Origin: Geobacter sp.
GTDB lineage: Bacteria > Desulfobacterota > Desulfuromonadia > Geobacterales > Geobacteraceae
Assembly (NCBI GenBank): GCA_003490025.1
Contig: DNJC01000105.1
Span: 54,171-63,062 of the forward strand
Direction: 5' to 3'
DNA length: 8,892 nucleotides
Of the stretch, positions 1 through 5,842 are shown piece after piece. Both the position numbers and the translations under genes were made by a program. Position 1 is the first letter of the stretch. Every line of letters begins with the position of its first letter. Under the pieces are notes generated by a model. It was not told where the DNA came from. It saw only the letters and a program-made list of their open reading frames with translations, and did no database searches.

Positions 1-1
1 C

Positions 2-1759
2 ATGAAGGGGAGCTTTCGCTGGAAATTGATGGCGTCGTACCTGCTGCTGGTGCTGCTCCTGGGAGTCGGGCTCTACTGGTACCTCTCCGTGAGCCTCGAA
101 AGTTCCATGACCGTCGGGACACGGGAACACCTGCAGGACGAGGCGCGCGTGGCGTCGCTCATGGCGTCCAAGGAGATCCGGAACCTGAGGGAGGACGCCC
201 CGGCCTTGACCGCCGCGTTTTCCAGGGCGATCAGGGCCCGAGTCACCGTGATGTCCAGGGACGGGGAGGTGGTGGCAGACTCGGAGGTCGCACCGGCGGA
301 ATTGGCGAGGCTGGAAAACCACAGTCACCGGCCCGAGGTACAGCAGGCGCTGAAGAACGGCATGGGGAGCGCGATCCGTTACTCCGCGACACTGCGCATG
401 GACATGCTGTACGTAGCGGCGCCTTTTGGAGATGGCGGGCTGATCCGTCTGGCGCTGCCGCTCTCCGGGCTGGAACAGGCGAAGCAGCGGCTGCAGAGAA
501 GCCTCGGTGCGGCGCTCGCGGTCGCGGTCCTCGCATCGCTGCTCCTCTCCTACATCCTGTCCAACGTCAACTCCCGCAACCTGCGGATGCTGGCGGCGGG
601 GGCCGCACGCATCGGTCGCGGGGAATTCGAAACCAGAATACCCGTCAGGAGTTCGGATGAACTGGGGGAGCTGGCCCGTGTCATGAACGAGATGACGGGG
701 AAAATTCAAGAACAGCTGGAGCGGATTTCCTCGGAAAAGAACCGGCTGGACGCGATCCTGAAGGGGATGGGCGAGGGGGTGATGGTGACCGATCAGCACG
801 GGGCGGTCACCCTGGTGAATCCGGCCTTCTGCGCCATGTTCGGCGTCGGCATCCAGGTGCTCGGGAAGCAGCTTCTGGAAATCAGCCGGCACCCCGACCT
901 CTACGCGGCCTGCCGGGAGGTGCTCCACGAGCGGCAGGAGCGGCACCAGGAGATAAGCCTGGCCGACGGGCAGGCGACGCTGGTGCACTGGGTGCCGCTT
1001 GTCGAAGCCGATGCGTTGCGCGGCGCGGTGGCGGTGTTCCACGACATAAGCGCGCTGAAGAGGGTGGAGAGGATACGCCGCGATTTCGTGGCCAACGTCT
1101 CTCATGAACTAAGGACGCCCGTCACGGTCATCAAGGGGTATGCGGAGACGCTCCTCTCGGGTGCGCTGGCGGACGACCCGAAACGAAGCGAGAGGTTCCT
1201 GGGGATCATCCAGAATCACGCGGACCGCCTCTCCAACCTGGTACGGGACCTTTTGGCACTCTCCGAGCTGGAATCCGGCGAGGTGGGGTTGCAAATCCAG
1301 AGCATCCATGTGGAAGCCGCCGTGAAACATGCGTTGCTCCTCGTGGCTCAAAGGAGCGAGGAAAAAGGGATTACCCTGGAATACGCAGGCGCAACCGGCG
1401 CACTCTGCGTCAGTGCCGACGACCGAAAGCTCGAGCAGGTCCTGATAAACCTTCTGGAGAACGCCGTCAAGTACAGCGGCCATGGGGGGAAAGTCACCGT
1501 TGAGGCTGAAGAAGAGGGCGACATGGTGAAAATCTCCGTGCGCGACAGCGGCATCGGCATCCCCGTGAAGGATTTGCCGCGCCTGTTCGAGCGCTTCTAC
1601 CGGGTGGACGAGGCGAGAAGCCGCGATCAGGGCGGCACGGGGCTCGGGCTCTCCATCGTGAAGCACATCGTGCAGGCGCACGGCGGCCGGGTGTCCGTAG
1701 AGAGCGCTCCGGGCGTCGGCTCCGTGTTCTGCTTCACCCTGCCAAAGGCCTCACCGTAG
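2..1759 (+). CDS. phoR: Phosphate-regulon-type sensor histidine kinase PhoR
   Basis: This is a membrane-bound two-component sensor that, in its family, autophosphorylates and passes the phosphate to the response regulator PhoB when phosphate is scarce. The 585-residue protein has a first membrane helix at about 8-28, an extracytoplasmic part at about 30-165, a second helix at about 168-187 and a HAMP linker at about 188-240. A PAS domain follows at about 245-350. The HisKA domain has SHELRTP with phospho-acceptor H368, and the ATPase domain has the N box (N487), DSGIGI at 515-520, the F box LFERFYR at 528-534 and GGTGLGL at 544-550. All catalytic motifs are intact. The start reads ATGA, so it could overlap the TGA stop of an upstream gene, typical of a phoB-phoR pair, but the upstream gene and ribosome site lie outside the window. 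The phoU remnant 13 nt downstream supports the Pho assignment over a generic kinase. Confidence 0.9.
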   Translation: MKGSFRWKLMASYLLLVLLLGVGLYWYLSVSLESSMTVGTREHLQDEARVASLMASKEIRNLREDAPALTAAFSRAIRARVTVMSRDGEVVADSEVAPAELARLENHSHRPEVQQALKNGMGSAIRYSATLRMDMLYVAAPFGDGGLIRLALPLSGLEQAKQRLQRSLGAALAVAVLASLLLSYILSNVNSRNLRMLAAGAARIGRGEFETRIPVRSSDELGELARVMNEMTGKIQEQLERISSEKNRLDAILKGMGEGVMVTDQHGAVTLVNPAFCAMFGVGIQVLGKQLLEISRHPDLYAACREVLHERQERHQEISLADGQATLVHWVPLVEADALRGAVAVFHDISALKRVERIRRDFVANVSHELRTPVTVIKGYAETLLSGALADDPKRSERFLGIIQNHADRLSNLVRDLLALSELESGEVGLQIQSIHVEAAVKHALLLVAQRSEEKGITLEYAGATGALCVSADDRKLEQVLINLLENAVKYSGHGGKVTVEAEEEGDMVKISVRDSGIGIPVKDLPRLFERFYRVDEARSRDQGGTGLGLSIVKHIVQAHGGRVSVESAPGVGSVFCFTLPKASP

Positions 1760-1772
1760 GGAGTTTTTGCAG

Positions 1773-1919
1773 ATGGGTGACCCGACCACCATATCCCGGG
1801 CCATCCAGATCAACCACATCTCCAAGTGCCTGGAGCGGATCGCTGACCACGCCACCAACGTGGCGGAGATGGTGATCTTCATGGTCAAGGGTAAGGACAT
1901 CCGGCACACGATCGCATAA
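1773..1919 (+). pseudogene. phoU: Truncated phoU remnant (C-terminal 48 codons only)
   Basis: This short frame reads MGDPTTISRAIQINHISKCL and continues ERIADHATNVAEMVIFMVKG and KDIRHTIA before TAA. That matches the final helix region of PhoU: the DP-TI motif, the S-ERI-DH--N--E metal-cluster-like motif and the closing KGKDIRH. PhoU is the cytoplasmic regulator that links the Pst phosphate transporter to PhoR and keeps the regulon off in high phosphate. Family members are about 215-240 residues, so about 75-80% from the N-terminus is missing. A plausible ribosome site, GGGAG, lies 8 nt before the ATG and 13 nt separate this frame from the phoR stop. This is what one would see if the native start region had been joined to the 3' end by an internal deletion. 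Whether the stub is translated is unknown. An intact phoU elsewhere in the genome is possible. Confidence 0.82.
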
Positions 1920-1978
1920 AAAAAACCCGACTAGCGATGACCTTCCGCCAGGCAGCAGTGAAGTCTCACCCCTCCTTC

Positions 1979-2015
1979 AAATCCCCCTAAGTCCCCCGTT
2001 CCCAAAGGGGGATTT
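1979..2015. repeat. C-rich intergenic inverted repeat
   Basis: Two perfect 10-base arms, AAATCCCCCT (1979-1988) and AGGGGGATTT (2006-2015), flank a 17-nt loop that holds a further CCCCC run. The inner TCCCCC (1992-1997) can also pair with GGGGGA (2007-2012), giving an alternative stem. From memory, this AAATCCCCCT / AGGGGGATTT style of repeat is dispersed between genes in many proteobacteria, often next to acquired DNA. There is only a short T run after the right arm (TTTT at 2013-2016, partly inside the stem). It could work as a weak terminator between the Pho genes and the restriction-modification genes, but I do not call it one. Confidence 0.6.
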
Positions 2016-2053
2016 TCTGAAGCGGAAGATCGACGCCAATCAGCCAAATTTCT

Positions 2054-2084
2054 GCACCGAGAGGGTGCCTGTTATGGTATATAT
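2054..2084 (+). promoter_or_regulatory. Candidate extended -10 promoter with small inverted repeat
   Basis: The sequence TGTTATGGT at 2070-2078 fits an extended -10 element (TG, one base, then TATNNT), followed by an A/T stretch to 2084. No good -35 hexamer lies 16-18 nt upstream. Directly upstream is a perfect inverted repeat, GCACC (2054-2058) and GGTGC (2064-2068) around GAGAG, in the -35 to -10 interval where a regulator could block polymerase. It lies about 45 nt before the methyltransferase start. No control-protein gene is visible in the window, so an operator role is only an inference. Confidence 0.35.
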
Positions 2085-2126
2085 GCGGCGTAAATCCTGT
2101 TCGACGGCAGTGAAAGGGTGACATGC

Positions 2127-3848
2127 ATGGCGCACAATCAGACGGAATTTCTGCTTCCCAGGGCGTTGAGCAGGAAGGTAGCGGTCGCGGTGGAAAAATT
2201 GTCCGCGGCCACTGGAGCGGAATCGCGCGGCGCGATCTTTACCCGACCCGAAGTGGTCGATTTCATCCTCGATCTGGTTGGATACACCGCCGACAAGCCC
2301 CTGCATCAACAGCGGCTTTTGGAACCGTCGTTCGGTGCGGGAGACTTCCTGCTCCCGATTGTCGGCAGGCTGCTCGCCGCATGGCGGGAGGCGCCAAATT
2401 CCGGCAGCGCCCTGGACGATATGGCAGACTCGATACGCGCAGTGGAATTGCACCGCGAGACCTTTCAGTCGACCTTTGCCGCTGTAACCGGTCTGCTCGC
2501 GCAGGAGGGGCTGGCTCCGTTTGAGGCCGAAGCCCTCGCCGGCCGCTGGCTTAGCCAGGGCGATTTCTTGTTGGCCCCGCTCGATGGCAAGTTCGATTTC
2601 GTCGTCGGGAATCCTCCGTATGTGCGCCAGGAGATGATACCCGCGCCGCTACTGGCGGAGTACCGGAGCAGGTTTGAAACCATGTATGACCGGGCGGACC
2701 TTTACATCCCGTTCATCGAACGCTCTCTGATGTCGCTGTCAGAGGGAGGGGGGCTGGGCTTCATCTGCGCGGACCGCTGGATGAAGAACCGCTACGGGGG
2801 GCCGCTGCGCAAACTGGTTTCCCGGGAATTCCACCTGAAGATTTACGTCGACATGGTCGATACCCCCGCCTTCCATTCGGATGTCATCGCCTATCCGGCC
2901 ATCACCGTCATCAGCCGGGAAAAGCCGGGGGTGACCCGCATAGCGCGCCGCCCTGAAATAAACCGTGCAGCACTGGCGGAACTGGCCGATGCCCTGCGCG
3001 TGGTGCCCCTCCCCGAGGGCGCCGTGACGGTGCGGGAAATGTCAGGCATCACCAGCGGCGCGGAACCGTGGTTACTGGAATCTTCCGATCAAATGGCCCT
3101 TATCCGGCGTCTGGAGCGGCAGTTCCCGATGCTTGAGGATGCAGGCTGCAAGGTCGGCATCGGGGTGGCGACCGGTGCAGACAAGGTGTTCATCGGAGAT
3201 TTCGAGGCCCTGGATATCGAACCAGATCGCAAGGTTCCGCTGGTGACAACCCGGGACATCCAATCAGGGGAAGTGCAGTGGCGGGGACTCGGCGTCATCA
3301 ACCCCTGCGCGGACGACGGCGGCCTGGTCGACCTGCGGGAGTTCCCGCGTCTGCGCAGTTACCTGGAAGCGCGAAGGGAAGTGATCGAAGGGCGCCACTG
3401 CGCGCAGAAATCCCCGGCCAACTGGTACCGAACCATCGACCGGATCACCCCGGCGCTCGCCAAGAGGCCGAAGTTGTTGATCCCGGACATAAAGGGCGAG
3501 GCCCATATCGTCTATGAGGGGGGTGAGCTGTACCCGCACCACAACCTTTATTACGTCACTTCCGAGCAATGGGACTTGCGAGCCCTGCAGGCGGTGCTGC
3601 TTTCGGCCGTTACCCGCCTGTTCGTTGCGACCTATTCGACCAAGATGCGCGGCGGGTGCCTCCGGTTCCAGGCACAGTATCTGCGCCGTATCCGCCTGCC
3701 ACTTTGGGACAGCGTACCGGTAGCGCTTCGGGCCGAGCTGAGCGATGCTGCCGTGAAACGGGATATGCAGGCGTGCAACCGCGCGGCCTTTGAGCTGTAC
3801 GGACTGAGCCGAGATGAGCGGGCCGTGCTTGACGGCAATGGAGAATAA
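2127..3848 (+). CDS. paeR7IM: Type II N6-adenine DNA methyltransferase (XhoI/PaeR7I-type partner)
   Basis: This modification enzyme transfers a methyl group from S-adenosylmethionine to adenine in DNA. From its partner nuclease the target is inferred to be CTCGAG. Numbered from ATG 2127 (573 residues), motif X-like FTRPEVVDFILDLVG is at 38-52, the AdoMet-binding motif I LLEPSFGAGDFLLP at 64-77, and the catalytic NPPY of amino-methyltransferases at 162-165. The order X-I-IV with a long C-terminal half (about 280-570) is that of gamma-class enzymes, whose target-recognition domain is C-terminal. The C-terminal part shows HNLYYVT and RFQAQYLRRIRLP, the pattern of TaqI/Eco57I-like specificity domains. 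GTG at 2118 is an alternative start in frame. ATG 2127 is preferred because AAAGGGTGA lies at suitable spacing and the GTG falls inside it. The stop is directly followed by the nuclease ATG. No frameshift or lost motif is seen, so it should be active. Confidence 0.88.
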   Translation: MAHNQTEFLLPRALSRKVAVAVEKLSAATGAESRGAIFTRPEVVDFILDLVGYTADKPLHQQRLLEPSFGAGDFLLPIVGRLLAAWREAPNSGSALDDMADSIRAVELHRETFQSTFAAVTGLLAQEGLAPFEAEALAGRWLSQGDFLLAPLDGKFDFVVGNPPYVRQEMIPAPLLAEYRSRFETMYDRADLYIPFIERSLMSLSEGGGLGFICADRWMKNRYGGPLRKLVSREFHLKIYVDMVDTPAFHSDVIAYPAITVISREKPGVTRIARRPEINRAALAELADALRVVPLPEGAVTVREMSGITSGAEPWLLESSDQMALIRRLERQFPMLEDAGCKVGIGVATGADKVFIGDFEALDIEPDRKVPLVTTRDIQSGEVQWRGLGVINPCADDGGLVDLREFPRLRSYLEARREVIEGRHCAQKSPANWYRTIDRITPALAKRPKLLIPDIKGEAHIVYEGGELYPHHNLYYVTSEQWDLRALQAVLLSAVTRLFVATYSTKMRGGCLRFQAQYLRRIRLPLWDSVPVALRAELSDAAVKRDMQACNRAAFELYGLSRDERAVLDGNGE

Positions 3849-4589
3849 ATGTCCCTTGATCTCGTAGATTATGAACGAAAGGCCCGTGAGGCCGTGAAGG
3901 CATTCTGGGGCAACCGGGACGCCGCAAGAAAGAAACAGATCGAAGCCGGGAAGGCCGACCAGGGCGAGCGCGCCGGAGTCACCAGCGGAAAGAACATGGA
4001 CGGGTTCATCGCCCTGGTGCTAGACATCGTGTACGCCAACGGGTTGGCCCATGCCCAGCTTCACCAGAAGCGCGCAGTCCTTACCCTCCCGGGGTACTTC
4101 CGGCCCACAAAGCTGTGGGATCTCTTGGTTATCCACAAGGGCGAGCTGATCGCCGCGCTGGAGCTGAAAAGCCAGGTCGGCCCCTCGTTCGGCAACAACT
4201 TCAACAATCGCACCGAGGAGGCCATCGGCACGGCGCACGACCTCTGGACCGCCTACCGCGAAGACGCCTTCGGAAAGCAGCCGCGTCCCTTCGTCGGCTG
4301 GCTGATGATGGTGGAGGACGCCCCGGGATCGACCTCCCCTGTCAGGGACGCATCCCCTCATTTCCCCGTGTTGGAGGAGTTCAAGGGGGCCTCCTATATC
4401 AAGCGCTATGACTTGCTGTGCCAGAGGCTGGTAAAGGAGCAGCTTTATACCAACGCCGCTCTCATCACCTCGAAGCGAAGTGCGGTTTCAACCGGGGAAT
4501 ATTCGGAAGTTTCCGCGATGACGGGGCTTAAGGCTTTCGTCACGGCTTTCGCCGGCCATGTAGCAGCTGAGGCGTCCCGGCTCGATTAG
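3849..4589 (+). CDS. paeR7IR: XhoI/PaeR7I-family type II restriction endonuclease
   Basis: This enzyme is predicted to cut double-stranded DNA at unmethylated CTCGAG. At 246 residues it has the length of PaeR7I and XhoI. I recognise the family from GGERSGV-like and NMDGF segments (here GERAGV at 39-44 and NMDGF at 49-53), LTLPGYFRPTKLWDLL at 78-93, GPSFGNNFNNRTEEAIGTAH at 111-130 and the later DASPHFPV and FKGASYIKRYDLLCQ blocks. A PD-(D/E)XK core is visible as D91 in KLWD, then E105-L-K107 in ALELKS. The catalytic acids and lysine are therefore present. The start follows the methyltransferase TAA with no gap, and GGAG at 3840-3843 supplies a ribosome site 5 nt upstream, which suggests translational coupling with the methyltransferase made first. 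No control or mismatch-repair gene accompanies the pair. The CTCGAG specificity rests on remembered family resemblance, not on alignment. Confidence 0.92.
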   Translation: MSLDLVDYERKAREAVKAFWGNRDAARKKQIEAGKADQGERAGVTSGKNMDGFIALVLDIVYANGLAHAQLHQKRAVLTLPGYFRPTKLWDLLVIHKGELIAALELKSQVGPSFGNNFNNRTEEAIGTAHDLWTAYREDAFGKQPRPFVGWLMMVEDAPGSTSPVRDASPHFPVLEEFKGASYIKRYDLLCQRLVKEQLYTNAALITSKRSAVSTGEYSEVSAMTGLKAFVTAFAGHVAAEASRLD

Positions 4590-4603
4590 CCGCTTTGGGA
4601 CGC
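4572..4603 (+). terminator. Stem-loop over the nuclease stop codon, possible 3' end signal
   Basis: GCGTCC (4572-4577) pairs with GGACGC (4598-4603), and directly inside it CGGCT (4578-4582) pairs with AGCCG (4588-4592) around a CGATT loop. Five unpaired bases (4593-4597) interrupt the 3' side. The nuclease TAG (4587-4589) begins in the loop and ends in the stem. No T run follows; instead G runs come next (4608-4622). It may therefore protect the transcript's 3' end or act with Rho rather than being an intrinsic terminator. Confidence 0.35.
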
Positions 4604-4662
4604 TATAGGGGGGGCTGGGGGGCAGATAGTCGTGGAGTGGCAATAAAGCAGTAGCAGTGAGT

Positions 4663-4790
4663 GGGGGGACGCCTTTGAGATTGTTGAGTTACTTCAGAAA
4701 GTCAACAAACTCAATCACCCCCTCTGCTTCTCCCGTCGCTTTTCCAGGCTAGCAGAGTAAGTAACTCAAGGATCTCAAAGGCCTCCCCCC
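4663..4790. repeat. 128-bp long inverted repeat (MITE/REP-like element)
   Basis: Two 32-base arms at 4663-4694 and 4759-4790 are complementary at 29 of 32 positions. The arm starts GGGGGGACGCCTTTGAGAT and ends GAGTTACTT; mismatches occur at the eighth base and at two adjacent bases midway. Inside lies a second perfect stem, CTCTGCT (4722-4728) with AGCAGAG (4751-4757), and an alternative one, TTGTTGA (4681-4687) with TCAACAA (4702-4708). The outer flank AGTGA also recurs on the right in inverted form (TCACT at 4796-4800). It has no coding capacity. The shape is that of a non-autonomous insertion or a REP-type element mobilised by an enzyme encoded elsewhere. It also lies at the 3' end of both the + strand nuclease and the - strand gene at 4834, so it could limit read-through in both directions. 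Confidence 0.8.
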
Positions 4791-4833
4791 TTCATTCACT
4801 TGGATTGGCTCAAGACTCAAGGCCACTGAAATC

Positions 4834-5478
4834 TCAAAATAAAACAGCAAAGTTTGCGAAAATATTGGTTGAATTGCCTGTAATATCCTCTGTGTAAGAA
4901 CTGCTGCCGAAAGATGTCTTTTGGGTAATGGTTCCTTCTCCTCCAAAGCCATTGACCCTAAATCCTATTGAAGGTGCTAAAATAGCATTTCCGGCTTTAA
5001 AGTTAAGACCTGTCACAGCACCAACTCCAAATTCAGCATAATCGAACTTAGTTTCGTAAGTTGTTGACCCCACTCGGTACGAATCCGCATCACCAGAATA
5101 GTAGCCGACTCGTATTAATGGTCCACCCCACCAACGGAAGTTTTCGTTTTTAATGAAAGCAAATCCAAAAATATTTTCGGCGTAAATCCCATTACTTTTC
5201 ATTTTTTCATTGTATTCATCTTTTATTTCTTGTTTTGCAAAACCTACATTCAGACGATAGTTGAAAATCTTCTCATTTGTTGGTGCGGTATCAAGAACAA
5301 ATCCAAATGCAAAAGCATTTGAATCGATATCCCATGAATTATAGTCACTCTCCCATTCAGCCTTACCAGATCCAGTTGATGCGTCAATAAATCCACCAAG
5401 ACCAACAGCGAAAGAATTTTCAGACAACAACAATAAAATGAAAAATGAAGCTACAACTAAACAAGTGAATCTTTGCAT
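4834..5478 (-). CDS. Putative outer-membrane beta-barrel protein of unknown function
   Basis: This 214-residue protein starts with a clear Sec signal peptide: MQRFTCLVVASFFILLLLSE, then NSFA, with likely cleavage after A24. The remaining 190 residues are rich in glycine, aromatic residues and alternating polar and hydrophobic stretches, and end in FANFAVLF. A C-terminal phenylalanine after alternating hydrophobics is the usual signal for BAM-dependent insertion into the outer membrane. The size fits a small, perhaps eight-stranded barrel. I recall similar uncharacterised proteins with GGFIDAS, WDIDS, FGFVLDTAP, NYRLNVGF and NFRWWGGPLIRVG motifs in Geobacter-like genomes, but know no function. 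AAAGGGG precedes the ATG at good spacing. The frame stays open for about 50 codons further upstream but has no start codon there, so the ATG stands. The gene is markedly AT-rich beside its neighbours and has repeat elements on both sides, which suggests acquisition. Confidence 0.72.
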   Translation of the reverse strand: MQRFTCLVVASFFILLLLSENSFAVGLGGFIDASTGSGKAEWESDYNSWDIDSNAFAFGFVLDTAPTNEKIFNYRLNVGFAKQEIKDEYNEKMKSNGIYAENIFGFAFIKNENFRWWGGPLIRVGYYSGDADSYRVGSTTYETKFDYAEFGVGAVTGLNFKAGNAILAPSIGFRVNGFGGEGTITQKTSFGSSSYTEDITGNSTNIFANFAVLF

Positions 5479-5842
5479 AGAATGCCCCTTTGTTAGCTCC
5501 GATAAACACAGTGGGCAATCAAGACGGAGCCTTTGCCTTGGTAACCAATTCGCCTTTTCTGCCTTTGACTTTTCCGCGTCGTTGCTAACACTGACAAAAT
5601 TTACAATTCCAGCAACACCGCCAGAACCACCTCCTCCGCTGGTTCAACGTCAGACTGACCGGCTTGAACGGTCCAGGCATGTGGTTGGGAGTCGCTTCTC
5701 TTTTCTTCATTTTGGCAGGGTTCGCCATCTCCGTCTAGGCAAGGGGACGCCCCTTCCATCCTGCGCAACTTCCGAAACAGTAGAGTTAGGCAGATTGGAA
5801 GGGGCGTCCCCTCACTGCCCCTGCCTCTATACTCTTCAGTCT
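5479..5842. other. Intergenic region between the barrel gene and ppc
   Basis: This 364-nt stretch holds the upstream region of the - strand barrel gene (about 5479-5700) and the palindromic element at 5742-5812 just past the ppc stop. I see the ribosome site at 5485-5492 but no convincing -35/-10 pair. On the - strand there is a frame of about 46 codons starting near 5733 (MANPAKMKKREATPNHMPGP and on) with weak start context and no recognisable family. I treat it as unlikely to be a gene. A small inverted repeat, GACCG with CGGTC around seven bases, lies near 5659-5675 and is of unknown meaning. Confidence 0.5.
5742..5812. repeat. 71-bp nested palindromic repeat downstream of ppc
   Basis: Perfect 17-base arms AGGGGACGCCCCTTCCA (5742-5758) and TGGAAGGGGCGTCCCCT (5796-5812) enclose a 37-nt loop. 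Pairing can be extended imperfectly inward (CTGC and CAACT on the left against AGTT and GCAG on the right). Each arm is itself a small palindrome, AGGGG and CCCCT around three bases, so the element can fold as one long stem or as two short hairpins. It starts 30 nt after the ppc stop as transcribed. No T run follows on either strand, so it is not a classical terminator. The GGGGACGCC edge is shared with the element at 4663-4790, which points to one repeat family. Confidence 0.78.

Noticed and set aside
1109..1681. Long antisense frame of 190 codons inside phoR
   Set aside because: It lies opposite the conserved HisKA and ATPase motifs and is a shadow of G+C-rich codon use.
1920..1975. Terminator after the phoU stub
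   Set aside because: There is a run of A residues after the stop but no convincing stem followed by T residues on the + strand.
2118..2126. GTG at 2118 as the methyltransferase start
   Set aside because: It lies within the best ribosome-site match, and ATG 2127 is in frame with suitable spacing. It remains possible.
4608..4668. Possible G-quadruplex from three long G runs
   Set aside because: The first two runs cannot give four separate GGG tracts with normal loops, and the third run is 40 nt away inside a repeat arm. Too weak to list as a feature.
5491..5592. GTTAGC and GCTAAC pair resembling integron attC ends
   Set aside because: The order is GTT first and AAC last, the reverse of an attC site; the core does not fit GTTRRRY, and no integrase or cassette array is present.
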